Positions 1 through 9,760 of a DNA stretch of 64,000 bases are shown piece after piece; positions within the stretch are counted from its first letter, which is position 1, and every line of letters begins with the position of its first letter. Source of the DNA: Vibrio maritimus (GTDB lineage Bacteria > Pseudomonadota > Gammaproteobacteria > Enterobacterales > Vibrionaceae). A model generated the notes under the pieces. It did not search any database. It saw nothing but the letters and a program-made list of their open reading frames with translations, and was not told the origin of the DNA. A program made the translations under genes and the position numbers. The stretch spans positions 186,001 to 250,000 of the forward strand of contig BBMT01000005.1 in NCBI GenBank assembly GCA_000755425.1, read 5' to 3'.

Positions 1-1273
1 AGTACTTGGCAAACTTGATGAGTTAAAGACAGAGATGGTACCTGTTGATGGTGGTCGTTTTGGCATGTACTCGCTAAAGGGTAATGAAGAGATCCAGAAC
101 ATCATCGAGCAAGCTGCGCTGAAGTTCTTCTCGTTCAACGCACTGTTTACCTTTATGAACAAACCAGCGGGTCAAATTGAAGATGACTTAGTGGAGATGA
201 TTCGTGAAGTGTTTCACGGCAGTGATGATATGCGCGCTAACTTTACAACAGGTGGCTCTGAGTCAATCTATTGTGCAATGAAAGCGATGCGTGACTGGGC
301 TCGTCAAGAGATGCCACACATCGAAGAGCCAGAGATCATCATGCCGTACTCGGCGCACTCGGCTTTCTCACGCGGTGGTAAATACTTCGGTATCAAGATC
401 GTTCGTACGCCGGTTGCTGAAGATAACCGAGTTGATATCGAAGCGACCAAAGCAGCAATCAACGAGAACACGATTGGTCTTGTGGGCTCTGCACCATGCT
501 GGCCTTACGGTGTTTACGACCGTATTGAAGAGCTGTCTGACATCGCGACTGAAAAAGGTCTATGGCTGCACGTTGACGCATGTGTGGGTGGTTATCTAGC
601 GCCTTTCGTTAAGAAAGCGGGCTACGACCTTCCATACTGGGACTTCACGGTACCGGGCGTACGTTCTATTTCTGCTGACATGCACAAATACGGTTATGCG
701 CCGAAGCCAATGTCTACAGTACTGTACCGTGGCGGCGATGAGCAGTTCCACCATTATACAGTTGTTGATGACTGGCCATGTGGACCTTACTTCACGCAGT
801 CTCTTGGCGGTAGCCGTACCTTCGCTTCAACGGCAGGTGCATGGGCGGTCATGAACTTCCTCGGCGAAGAAGGTTACGTGAAGAACGCAAAACGCATCAT
901 GACTATCAAGCAGATGCTGATTGATGGTTTGGCGGAATGCGAAGACCTAAACACGTGGAAGACAGATCTTTCGCTGCTTATCATTGACTCACCAACGCTG
1001 GATATCACTAAAGTGGTTGGCGGTATGGGACAACGCGGCTGGAGTCTACTCGGCAACGCAGAGCCTGCGTCGATTCACCTCGCCATCGACCCGATTACCG
1101 ATGAGCAAGTAGAAGCGATGATCCGCGACTTTAAAGAAGTGGTTGAAGAAATTAAAGCGGGTAATGATCAAGCGGAAGGCTCGCTTGCATACTCCGGCGG
1201 CCAAGGTACAGGCTATGCCCCTAAGTGGGTGAAGCAAGTGATAGAGATGCTACCTGCGAAGTTAGGTAAGTAA
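1..1273 (+). CDS. Group II PLP-dependent decarboxylase, sphingosine-phosphate-lyase-like (5' end missing)
   Basis: The reading frame is open from base 2 through the window edge, so the true start lies upstream; the first internal Met is at 35. Counting from that Met (412 residues), a TTGGSES phosphate-binding stretch lies near 71-77, the PLP-stacking HVDAC segment near 179-183, and the SADMHKYGYAPK motif carries the probable Schiff-base lysine at 218. These are hallmarks of fold-type I group II decarboxylases and sphingosine-1-phosphate lyases, cytosolic enzymes that decarboxylate amino acids or cleave amino-alkyl phosphates. The substrate cannot be read from the sequence. A strong terminator follows, so it is not co-transcribed with the next gene. 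No frameshift is visible. Family confident, function open. Confidence 0.85.
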   Translation, partial: VLGKLDELKTEMVPVDGGRFGMYSLKGNEEIQNIIEQAALKFFSFNALFTFMNKPAGQIEDDLVEMIREVFHGSDDMRANFTTGGSESIYCAMKAMRDWARQEMPHIEEPEIIMPYSAHSAFSRGGKYFGIKIVRTPVAEDNRVDIEATKAAINENTIGLVGSAPCWPYGVYDRIEELSDIATEKGLWLHVDACVGGYLAPFVKKAGYDLPYWDFTVPGVRSISADMHKYGYAPKPMSTVLYRGGDEQFHHYTVVDDWPCGPYFTQSLGGSRTFASTAGAWAVMNFLGEEGYVKNAKRIMTIKQMLIDGLAECEDLNTWKTDLSLLIIDSPTLDITKVVGGMGQRGWSLLGNAEPASIHLAIDPITDEQVEAMIRDFKEVVEEIKAGNDQAEGSLAYSGGQGTGYAPKWVKQVIEMLPAKLGK

Positions 1274-1312
1274 TCTCAAAAACAAAACGTTACCGAGTTA
1301 CTAAACGTTTGA

Positions 1313-1337
1313 CCGAGGCAGTGATGCCTCGGTTTTT
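1313..1337 (+). terminator. Rho-independent terminator after the decarboxylase
   Basis: An 8-bp GC-rich stem (CCGAGGCA / TGCCTCGG) with a GTGA loop is followed by five T residues. Confidence 0.85.
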
Positions 1338-1500
1338 GCGTTGTTGCGCTGGAGGTTAGTGGAACGGGCTTTGCTTACAAGAACTTGAGTAGATTACGCG
1401 GTCTTTTGGCACCGTAATGCGAGTTGGGAAATCAAGACTTGTGGCTTACTTAGAGGTAGTTTGCGGTAAGTAACCACTCAACGGCGAAGGCGGTCGGTAC

Positions 1501-1538
1501 AGTTACTAAGAAAATTGTTGATAATACACTTAGTAACT
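1501..1538. promoter_or_regulatory. 10-bp inverted repeat upstream of the MFS gene
   Basis: AGTTACTAAG (1501-1510) and its exact reverse complement CTTAGTAACT (1529-1538) flank 18 bp that include a GATAATAC -10-like element. The second arm ends just before the ribosome binding site. The layout suggests paired operator half-sites over a promoter; no regulator is identified. Confidence 0.45.
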
Positions 1539-1549
1539 AAGGACTGATA

Positions 1550-2721
1550 ATGCTCATTCGATTGCAGTATTTCCTCAATGGCTTTTTCAAAGGGTGTCTG
1601 CCTTTATTTGTGCCGTACTATCTTGGCTTTGGTATCGACCTCAACGCCATATTTACCATGATGGCGATTGTCATGGCTTTGTACTCTTTGGCCTGCCCTA
1701 CATTCTCCGTCATATCTGATGCGACCAATAAAATTAAAATCTTTACCTTGGTGGGCTATAGCTTACTTGCAGCCATGTTCGCTGCGCTGCATGTTATAGA
1801 TCCAGCGGCAAACTTCGGATTAGTGACCACAGTGATCGTCATCGGGTACATTGCCTTCGCGGGCTGCTTGGGACTTTCCGACAAGTACTCCAACTTATCT
1901 TGTTTAAAGAGCGGGGGAGACTACGGCAAAATCTATATTTTTGATCCTGTGGGTATTTTGGCGTCGCAGGTTATTTTGATGGTTGTCGGTGAGCAATACG
2001 TCATGAGTCTATTGTTGATGGCAGCAATCCTGTTGGTGTTAGTCGCCACTTGGCAGGACTATGACGCTATACTAGCGGACATTCAAAAGGTTCCTGTTGC
2101 AGAGTTTTTGCTGGCGCAAAGGCGGTGGTAGGGAACCGAGAGTATTTGACGACCTTGGTCATAGCCTGTTTCTCCGTCGGAACATCAGTGGTGATTCTAC
2201 AAAACTATTTGGTCGCCTATGTTGATGAACTGATCACTCCTCAAGTTGCATGGCTAACAGGCATTGCCGTGCTGGCGGTATGCACATTTCTAGAGGTAAT
2301 TGGCGCAGGGATGTCTGAGAAAATACGTAGCAAAAAAGGGTTTCTATTAGTCGCTTTTGGTGCCGTTTTCTATGTTGGCGTACTGCTAGGGATGTTTGGC
2401 AAGGTGTCGGCGACACTGGCAATTGTTGGTCACTTCTTAGCTGTAGGCATTGGTATTCCATTTATCATTTCGTACATGAGTCGCATTGTCGACAAACAGT
2501 ATGTGGGCACTGCGATCTCGCTGTTTATTGCTGTTGCGATTGGGCTATCGAGCTCATTGATATTGATGCTCGTGTCCAGTCAATCTGCTGTGTCTCTAGA
2601 GGAAGGTTTGCTGCAACCATTATCCGGGCTACTAAAATTTGCGCTGGTGGGTGCAGCTATCAGCACTTTCTATGTGCTTAACCGAAAGAAGAAAACACAG
2701 GACTTAGTAGCGGACTCATGA
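1550..2721 (+). CDS. MFS transporter, LacY/PPP-like (frameshifted)
   Basis: An inner-membrane carrier of about 390 residues with roughly 12 hydrophobic segments, six on each side of a central break. The start RLQYFLNGFFKGCLPLF resembles the MFS_1-like (phenylpropionate permease/LacY) group. An AAGGA ribosome site precedes the ATG. The frame breaks near 2103-2107: the first part runs to a stop at 2129-2131 and the second half is in another frame. Adding one T to the TTTTT run gives a smooth AEFFAGAKAVVGN junction. It stands alone between two terminators. The substrate is unknown; a sugar or nucleoside would be typical for such carriers. Confidence 0.7.
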
Positions 2722-2729
2722 GTTAACAA

Positions 2730-2760
2730 AAAGGCATGAACTTGAGGGTTCATGCCTTTC
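2730..2760. terminator. Bidirectional terminator between convergent genes
   Basis: An 11-bp stem (AAAGGCATGAA / TTCATGCCTTT) with an 8-nt loop lies between the convergent MFS and TPR-regulator genes. The minus-strand reading has the better T tract. Confidence 0.8.
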
Positions 2761-2786
2761 CTGCACAGCTAAAAATCAAACTGGAA

Positions 2787-4363
2787 CTATTGAGTAAGCA
2801 AGGCCTGCAATGCATCGTTGAAGTGGCGGGACAGTTCATCACTAATTATGACGTGGTTTATCAGCCGCTCGGCGGTTTGTCGGGTTTCTACATGAAGTTT
2901 TGATGCCATGTGCCAATGCTTTTTAGCCAAGCGCTCTTCTCCTGCCCACTGATAAATGAGCGCAACAAAGATAAGTTGTACAAAGTTATCCTCAAACTGT
3001 GTAGCAACCAGAAACTCTGAGAGCGGCTCAATATTCCCTTGCCTAACCGTATCCATCGCAAACACGAGTTTAAGCCAGTTTGGAGAAACCGGGAGTTTGA
3101 TAAGTGACTGCTGCAGTACCGAGACGCTAAACTCAAAATGTCCGCTGAGATAACAGAGCCAACTCGCTGCTGACAAGGTGTAACTAGAACTTGGATTGAG
3201 TTCAAGGATCGCTTCGGTCGAGACTTTAACCAGTCTGTCATCGCCTGAAAGCAGTGCCCACCAAGCCTGTGCGAGTAACACCTCTACGTTTTGCGGGTCG
3301 ATGTCCATCGCTTTGGCGATGCATTGCTTCGAGCGTTCAAGTGCACCTTCTAGCTCAGCTTGTCCCAATAAATACTGATCGCAATAGAGCTGGGCGAGGA
3401 TGGCGAGACCGCGAGCTTCTCCATCAGGCAATGTTTGATTCAAGTGTTCAAACATGCCAATGGTACGCTCCAAATTTGCGGGTGACATTTTCACTAGGTA
3501 ATCAAGATACACCAAGCGGGCTTCGTAGCTGTTAAGCGACGACAGTGCCTTATGTTTGATGTTTTGGTATTCGTTGAGCGATAGCGCGCCATAGGATGAC
3601 GCAATCTTACTAGCGACCAGACCAACCAATTCATCTTGCAACTCAAACAGTGCCACATCGCTGATCACGCGGTCAAAGCGCTCTGTCCAGATCTGTCTAC
3701 CGTTAAGGGTATCGCTTAAGGTCAGCGTCAGCCGTACTTGTTCTGCGAAGGCTTTCACCGAGCCAGAGATAATGTAACGTGCCCCTAATAGTTCGTTGGC
3801 TCATGGAGACTTACAGTATCCATAGGCAAGCTGTTCACTAGAAGCGGCGAAACCAAAGATAAGGTGTCGAAGCGAGCAAGGGCGAGATTGAGCTCTTCTT
3901 GGAAACTCTGAGCGAGAAAGCTGCTCTTGATGGTTTCATCGTTGCCAACGTAGCTAAAAGGCAGCACGGCAACGACGGGAATGGGTGGAGTGACACTGTC
4001 GCTTTGCGCCACTTCTGGATGCACTGACTCGAAGCTGGGATTGTAACTGCCTTTTGGCAACGTAATCTTTACCTGTCGGTCTTTGCGCTTGATCAGGTAG
4101 TAGGATTCTAAAGCGCGTCGTAACTTGGATGCTTGGATACGAACGATAGGGTCTATCGCCGGATCAAAATCACTCGGCTTTTCGAGGAGCTCAATGGCAA
4201 TCGTATACTGCTTTAGGCGTTCACCATCGCCAGCGAGCGCCTTGTCAACGAGGTACTGAATGAAGGCGATCATTTTAGGCGAGTGCTTAAATAGATCGTG
4301 CTCAATAATATTTTGCAGCTCTTTTCTTATTTGGACTTCGGTCGGTATCATCGCTGGCTCCAA
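2787..4363 (-). CDS. Winged-helix-like / TolB-like / TPR regulatory protein (frameshifted)
   Basis: About 525 residues. The N-terminal 120 residues carry a conserved pattern (FKHSPKMIAFIQYLVDKAL, then LKQYTIAIELL, DFDPAIDPIVRIQASKLRRALESYY and LPKGSYNP) known from bacterial signalling proteins that join a helical, DNA-binding-like domain to a TolB-like segment (VVAVLPF) and TPR repeats. The C-terminal half is helical and TPR-like. No transmembrane segment or signal peptide is evident, so it is probably cytoplasmic. The frame breaks near 3795; adding one A to a short A run gives HEPNELLGARYIISGSVKAFAEQ. It lies 72 bp downstream of the aminotransferase and may regulate or be co-transcribed with it. 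The start could be 4363 or 4351. Confidence 0.6.
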
Positions 4364-4435
4364 TTATCGCATCGAAACAAAACTGTATCACAGGGTGAAT
4401 AGTAGTGGAATTACACACAAATGTGGTTGATACGA

Positions 4436-5276
4436 TTAACTTTTATTAAGTTGAGCGTCGATGAGCACTTGGTAGTATTGCATCAATGATTGGGTGATTT
4501 GACCAACGCGACCAAGACCTATTTGGGTGTTATCAATTTGCACGACCGGTACAATACGCTTGCTCGAACCTGTGATAAAGACTTCTTGAGCCGATAGACA
4601 CATTCCCATAGTGATAGGGGCTTCTTGCATTGGAAGTTGGCGCTCTTTAGCGAGTTGCAGTACGTTTTGGCGTGCGATGCCCAGCAGAATATCTGTTCTA
4701 GGGGTACGCAGTACTCCATCTTTGACGATAAAAATATTGCTACGTGATGCTTCAGAAACAAGGCCTTGGTGGTGATAGAGTAGCTCATAGCCTCCTTGCG
4801 CTGTCATATGTTGAATCTGACTCGCCGCCGAGCTGTAGTTGAAGTGTTTTGCGGTCGGACTCTCTCGAAGATGTTCCATAGTCACAAGTTTCACGCCTTG
4901 CTTATACACTGCTGGATTTGGGCGTTTTAACTCGCTAGCCATTACGATGATATTGCACGAAATAGGAGTCATCCCATCTTCGCTTTCTCCACCTGTCAGC
5001 ATAAGTTTGAGCACACAATCTTGTACCTGATTAGTCTCAATCACCGCTTGTAACCACATTGATAGAGTTGAGCTATCCGTTGGTACGTTGAGCCCCATGC
5101 TCTGCTGATGTATAAAAACGGTCAAGATAATTGCTCAAAAACAGAGGTGTTTTGTCTTCTACTACAATAGATTCAAACACACCGACGCCTCGTGTGACAG
5201 TGAGGTCAGTTACGCTTAAGGTAATGTTGGGTAGGGGGCGAATTGAGCCATTGATCAGGCCAATAGGAAAGTTCAT
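4436..5276 (-). CDS. Class IV aminotransferase (BCAT/DAAT/ADC-lyase family, frameshifted)
   Basis: A PLP fold-type IV enzyme of about 280 residues, the usual size. The first part has LINGSIRPLPN, then TRGVGVFESI and LDRFYTSAE; the second has the family's catalytic region and SEASRSNIFIVKDGVLRTP, as in D-amino-acid and branched-chain aminotransferases or 4-amino-4-deoxychorismate lyase. The start at 5276 is chosen because GGAG lies 7 bases before that ATG. The frame breaks within about 5100-5115; either removing one base or restoring two is needed, so this lesion is less clear than the others. Neighbours (iron-type alcohol dehydrogenase, agmatinase family) suggest amine or amino-acid catabolism. 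The substrate is not determined. Confidence 0.7.
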
Positions 5277-5391
5277 AGATTGCTCCGAAGGTGGCGACAT
5301 CCTTGTCACCTATCGCAAATTCACAAGTTGGTATACAGACTCCTTTGGTATACGAACTAAATAGGAATATGGGTTACTGAGTTTGCAGTGT

Positions 5392-6513
5392 TTACATTGC
5401 AGCTCGGTAGATAGCCATAACTTCTTCAACGCTTGCTTGGCGCGGACTGGTCAGCGCGCTGACATCTTCTACGGCCATCTTAGCCATCTTCTCGATGTCT
5501 TCTTCTTTCACATATAGCTCAGTGAGCGTTGCGGGTAGACCAATCCTCTTCGCAAGCTCTGCGGTAGCCGTGGCGGCATCATTAGCGCCCAGTAAATCAG
5601 CGACTTTTGCCATGCGTGATTTACATGAAGGCTGAACGAACTTAAGTACGTGAGGTAGCAGGAGTGCATTACACAAACCGTGCGGTAGGTTGTATACCGC
5701 GCCGAGCTGGTGAGCCAAAGCGTGCACGTAGCCAACACTCGCGTTATTGAATGCCATGCCCGCCATAAATTCAGCGTAAGCCATCATTTCACGAGCCTGT
5801 GCATCTTTACCGTGTTCCACACAGCGTGGAAGAAATTCACCGATTAAGCTAATGGCTTTTTCTGCATTCGCATCAGAAAGTGGTGATGCTGCAATAGAAA
5901 TGTACGCTTCGATGGCATGTGTGAGCGCGTCCATACCTGTTGCCGCGGTGATATGTGCTGGCAGACCAAGCATGAGTGCTGGGTCATTGACAGAGATAGC
6001 CGGTGTCAGTTTCTGGTTCACAATTGGCATCTTGATATGACGGTCTTCGCAAGTAATCACCGCGAAACGCGTCATCTCCGCCGCTGTACCGGCGGTGGTG
6101 TTAATTGCGATGAGTGGTAGGGCGTTTTTTCCGGGTACGTCGAAGCCAACAAAGTCATCAATTGTAGCGCCTTCATTGGTGGCAAGGAGAGCGATAGCTT
6201 TCGCACAATCATGAGGAGAGCCGCCCCCAAGCGACATAACAAAGTCGCAGTTTGCGTCTTTTAGCACAGCGAGACCATTCATGACGTTTGCTTTGGTAGG
6301 GTTAGGCTGAACATCTGTGTGTACCACGTACGCGAGCTCCAGTTTATTGATGGCATCTTCGACCTGAGCCAGAACGCCAGCGGCTTCAATGCCTTTATCA
6401 GTAACGATAAGCAGCTTTTGCGCGCCCTGTGCTTTTGCTTCAGCAATCGCTTCTTCTAAACAGCCCAAACCTTGAAAATTGACGCCCGGCATAACGAATT
6501 TATTGATAGTCAT
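5392..6513 (-). CDS. Iron-containing (class III) alcohol dehydrogenase
   Basis: An intact 373-residue protein, close to the FucO/AdhB/YiaY length of about 383. It interconverts alcohols and aldehydes with NAD(H). The dinucleotide-binding GGGSPHD lies at 96-102. Probable metal ligands are Asp195, His199 (GMDALTHAIEAY), His264 and His278 (VHALAHQLG and LPHG segments). It is transcribed divergently from the agmatinase-family gene and heads the minus-strand group with the aminotransferase. A role in reducing or oxidising an aldehyde formed by deamination nearby is plausible but inferred. No frame lesion. Confidence 0.9.
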   Translation of the reverse strand: MTINKFVMPGVNFQGLGCLEEAIAEAKAQGAQKLLIVTDKGIEAAGVLAQVEDAINKLELAYVVHTDVQPNPTKANVMNGLAVLKDANCDFVMSLGGGSPHDCAKAIALLATNEGATIDDFVGFDVPGKNALPLIAINTTAGTAAEMTRFAVITCEDRHIKMPIVNQKLTPAISVNDPALMLGLPAHITAATGMDALTHAIEAYISIAASPLSDANAEKAISLIGEFLPRCVEHGKDAQAREMMAYAEFMAGMAFNNASVGYVHALAHQLGAVYNLPHGLCNALLLPHVLKFVQPSCKSRMAKVADLLGANDAATATAELAKRIGLPATLTELYVKEEDIEKMAKMAVEDVSALTSPRQASVEEVMAIYRAAM

Positions 6514-6583
6514 GATCTACCTCTTTGAAATTTAAACGAATCAAAAACTGAGAGCAGGGTAGCGATTGAAGGAAAACAATGGA

Positions 6584-6614
6584 GGTGGGTTACGGTAATC
6601 TGAAGGTAGGTTAC
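6584..6614. promoter_or_regulatory. Direct repeats in the ADH/agmatinase divergent promoter
   Basis: GGTGGGTTAC (6584-6593) and GGTAGGTTAC (6605-6614) repeat with a 21-bp period, two helical turns, between the divergent alcohol dehydrogenase and agmatinase-family starts. This is the usual geometry of a tandem activator site; the regulator is unknown. Confidence 0.4.
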
Positions 6615-6681
6615 TACTTGGCACAAAGGTATCGTGATAGTTTGTTAGGCATCGAATACGCAAATTTAAGTGAGACCGAAT

Positions 6682-7643
6682 ATGGCCGATTACCCGAATG
6701 CGATTACTCCCCCAAGAACCTTCTTTAGCATCCCTAGACTTGAAACATTTGAGCAACTGAAACAAGTCGATGTGGCGTTTCTTGGTGTGCCCTTTGATGC
6801 CGGAGCATCCGCGCCATGGACAATGGCTGGACAAAGTGCGGCACCGAATGCAATTCGTGATGTAAATCCTACCCTGTTTCACGATATCAGCACGGTGGGC
6901 TTATATGATGTCGATGAAGGCCGAACACTGTTGCGTGGGCTTAAAATGATGGACTGTGGCGATGTGAATTTTGCCCCGGGTGATTCACGCATCAACTTCC
7001 AACGTATCGAAGCGGCGGCTCGCGAGATCATTAATCAAGGGACGATGCTGGTGGGTGTCGGCGGCGACCATTCGATCACCTATCCACTTATTCGTGCACT
7101 CGACCATTATCAAGATGGCGAAATCGACATCATTAACCTCGATGCGCATTTTGATTTCTTCCCTGACTCAATGGCTCGCAAATTGCCCATGGAACTTGGT
7201 GCTATCACGCTAATCAGTTGGATCATATTGGTCACATCTACAATCTTGGTGCTCGCGTTACCATCGAAGAGGAGGTCGCGGCGATCAAAGCTGCCGGAAT
7301 GGGCTGGGCAACCAGTCGTGAAATAATGCGTGAAGGTGGTGCAGAAGTGGTGAAACGCCTCGTGCGTCCGGGAAGAAAGGTCTACGTTACCATTGATATT
7401 GATGGTCTAGACGGCAAAGAAGTCCCGGGCACGACGAAGCCAGAGCCCGGCGGTTTCGACTTTAATGCCGCTATTGATATGCTCAAGCAAATCGCGAAAC
7501 AAAACGAAGTGGTGGGCTTTGATATCGTAGAACTTAATCCACATCGAGATCTGCACAACATGACGGCCAATACCTGTGCCCAGTTAATGTTGAACTTCGT
7601 CGCAACATCTTTGCCGAAAAACAATCCTAAGTTCTGGTTCTAG
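6682..7643 (+). CDS. Agmatinase/arginase-family ureohydrolase (frameshifted)
   Basis: A Mn- or Ni-dependent guanidino hydrolase of about 320 residues. The first part shows VGGDHSITYP (metal His) and NLDAHFDF (metal Asp/His); the second shows TIDIDGLDG (metal Asp pair) and GFDIVELNPHRD, the standard ureohydrolase set. The frame breaks near 7187: one more C in the CCC run gives RKLPHGTW and joins the halves. The ATG at 6682 is preferred to a GTG at 6670. Family members act on agmatine, guanidinobutyrate, guanidine and others, so the substrate is open. The exporter gene follows after 59 bp, probably in one transcript. Confidence 0.8.
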
Positions 7644-7702
7644 AACGTCTTGAGAATAGGTTGAGGCATCCAGCCTCAACCAAACACATTTGGAGAAAGA
7701 CG

Positions 7703-9180
7703 ATGTCTGCACGTCAACAGGCAAGCTGGCTGCCGCTAGTTTGCATCTGTCTCGTTATGTCGATGATCTACTTTACATCATTGGGCACCAACGTAGTGAT
7801 TTCTAAATGGATTGAAACGTTCGATACGGATATCGGTTTTGTACAACTGGTCATTATGATGACATCGCTCATCGGTGGTGGTTTCATGCTGTTGACCAGT
7901 AAACTCGGAGAGAAGTTTGGTAAGAAAAAGATCTTAGCAACCGGCATTGTTATATACCTAACAGGCCTCGTGACTGCACTGATTAGCCCAACACAGGTGG
8001 TATTCTTTGTTGGTTGGGCGATTATCTGGCCTATTGGATGGTGATGATCATTCCGACCACTATTGCTCTCATTTTGTACTTTTATCGCGATGTGCAGCGC
8101 GCTCAGGCGCTGGGCATATACGGGGCTGTAACCGCTGTTGTGTCAGCCGCTTCACCGCTTATTGTTGGTGCGATTGCAGATATGATTAGCTGGCGATTTG
8201 CTTTTATCCCATCGGTGGTTCTGGGTGTGATGGCTCTGCTGTTTACCTTCAAGTTTGAAGAAACGCCGAAAGAGCCGGAGACAAACATTAGCCTCCTAGG
8301 TGTTGTTTTGTCAGGCGTTACTTTTATTGCTCTGTTATTTGGTTCATCTTTGGCGGCGCAATATGGCTGGCTTTTACCTCGTAAGCCTTTTGAGCTGGCG
8401 GGCGTTGAATTGCCACTGTCCATTGGTGCAATCGTGTTGGCGTTATCGGTGCTGTTTTTCGCGTTATTTGTTAAGTACAGTGCGCGTGAAGAGCGTCGTG
8501 GCCTGATGCCCTTGATGCAACCGGGGATCTTAAAAAATAAGAAGTTTATTGTTGGTCTTGTCGGTCAATCCCTGTTCTTTATTGTGGTCACGGGTGTGGT
8601 GTACGGCACGGCCGTATTATGCCAACAAGCACTTGGTATGAGTTCATTGGAAACCGCACTAACATCCATGCCATATACAGTGGCAGCGGCGCTGTTTGCA
8701 CTATCAACGCCTTCTCTCGGTGTTAAAGTTGTGCCGCGTTACATCATTATTGGCGGTCTAGGCATTATGTTCTTGGGTATTACTAAAATGCTGTTTGAAC
8801 TCGATGCCACCGAGTTTACGTGGATGAGCTTTATTGTCTCAATGACGCTGATAGGCGTTGGTACGGGTATCGTCATGGCGCAAATCACCAACGTCATGTT
8901 GAGCACGCTAAGTGAGGCGCACTATTCTGATGGCGCAGGCTTTTCCGAGACCATGAAAGAGCTGATGGGGCAGGGCATCGCGGTTGCCCTAACAGGAGCG
9001 CTCTTGTTCGGCGGTTGGTATTTCTCGATGTCGAAAATGGCTTATGAGATTGAGTCGCCACAGAAGGAGGTATCGGTGGAAATCATCGAGCAAGCTGCGC
9101 TGCAGCATGAACTCGATTTGCAGAGAATTGGTGTAGAGAACGAATACTCGGAGTACGTAGTGTCGTTGCCAAAAACATAG
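7703..9180 (+). CDS. MFS transporter, 14-TM DHA2-like (frameshifted)
   Basis: About 490 residues with 13-14 hydrophobic segments, matching the DHA2 drug/proton antiporter size. The start at 7703 follows a GGAGAAAG ribosome site. An N-terminal GGGFMLLTSKLGEKFGKKK loop fits the MFS cytoplasmic loop 2-3 signature. The frame breaks near 8038: one extra A gives IIWPIGMVMIIPTTIALI, a natural helix. It lies directly behind the ureohydrolase gene, so it may carry that enzyme's substrate or product. A very short membrane-protein frame follows. Confidence 0.75.
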
Positions 9181-9197
9181 CGGCTCAGTATGCTGAT

Positions 9198-9323
9198 ATG
9201 GACTTCAAAAGTGCGATTTGGAGTATGCAAAGCTTGCTCAAGAAACTCTTGGCGCTCTTAGTTATTGTCGCTGCTATTTGTTGGTTCTTACCAAAGGATA
9301 GACTCGGGGGACAATCAGCTTAA
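9198..9323 (+). CDS. Possible 41-residue single-span membrane protein
   Basis: A short frame starts 17 bp after the exporter stop. It encodes 41 residues with one hydrophobic segment (LLALLVIVAAICWFLP) after a Lys pair, ending in a polar tail, which would give an N-in anchor. No strong ribosome site is visible. It could be a small companion subunit of the exporter, or the remnant of a membrane-fusion protein start. I do not recognise a family. Confidence 0.35.
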   Translation: MDFKSAIWSMQSLLKKLLALLVIVAAICWFLPKDRLGGQSA

Positions 9324-9367
9324 TCTAAAACTATCAGATTGAGCATTGCGATAAGGGCTATATAAAC

Positions 9368-9404
9368 AAAAGAGCGAGCACATAAAGATGTGCTCGCTCT
9401 TTTG
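9368..9404. terminator. Bidirectional terminator
   Basis: A 14-bp stem (AAGAGCGAGCACA and complement) with a 6-nt loop has A and T runs on either side. It lies between the plus-strand exporter region and the minus-strand small gene. Confidence 0.85.
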
Positions 9405-9425
9405 TTTAACTCGATTGGTTGCTAG

Positions 9426-9680
9426 TTAGCTAAGCAAAACCGATGTCTCCAACACATGCTGAGCGTTCTCAAGCATCTGTGGATATTTGGTCATAAGTTG
9501 CTTGTACTTGTCATCAAGCGACTCTAGCGCGTTCATTGCACCAAACATCTCAAGAGTTTGTTCTGGTTGAGTGCTTAGCAAAGCTTTTAGGCTTTCAAGG
9601 GAAACGTGATTGGCCGTTTCTACCTTTGCTATCGCGCAATCTACCATCTCAAGGGTAATCTGTGTGTGATTGTTGTTCAT
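9426..9680 (-). CDS. Small hypothetical protein (84 aa)
   Basis: An acidic, helical protein starting MNNNHTQITLEMVDCAIAK, without signal peptide or membrane segment. The start at 9680 is chosen because AAGAAG lies 8 bases before that ATG; a longer frame from 9722 is possible. It ends at a shared terminator and sits 80 bp upstream of the ABC permease stop on the same strand's downstream side. I do not recognise the family. Confidence 0.55.
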   Translation of the reverse strand: MNNNHTQITLEMVDCAIAKVETANHVSLESLKALLSTQPEQTLEMFGAMNALESLDDKYKQLMTKYPQMLENAQHVLETSVLLS

Positions 9681-9760
9681 TGCATTGCTTCTTAGAATTT
9701 TGTTTTGCCAGATAGTAATCAAGGCGGCATATTTACACCTTGATTAGGATCATGGACAGC

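Noticed and set aside
2095..2131. Programmed ribosomal frameshifting in the MFS gene and others
   Set aside because: Lesions occur in dozens of unrelated genes at ordinary short runs, without conserved slippery heptamers or stem-loops.
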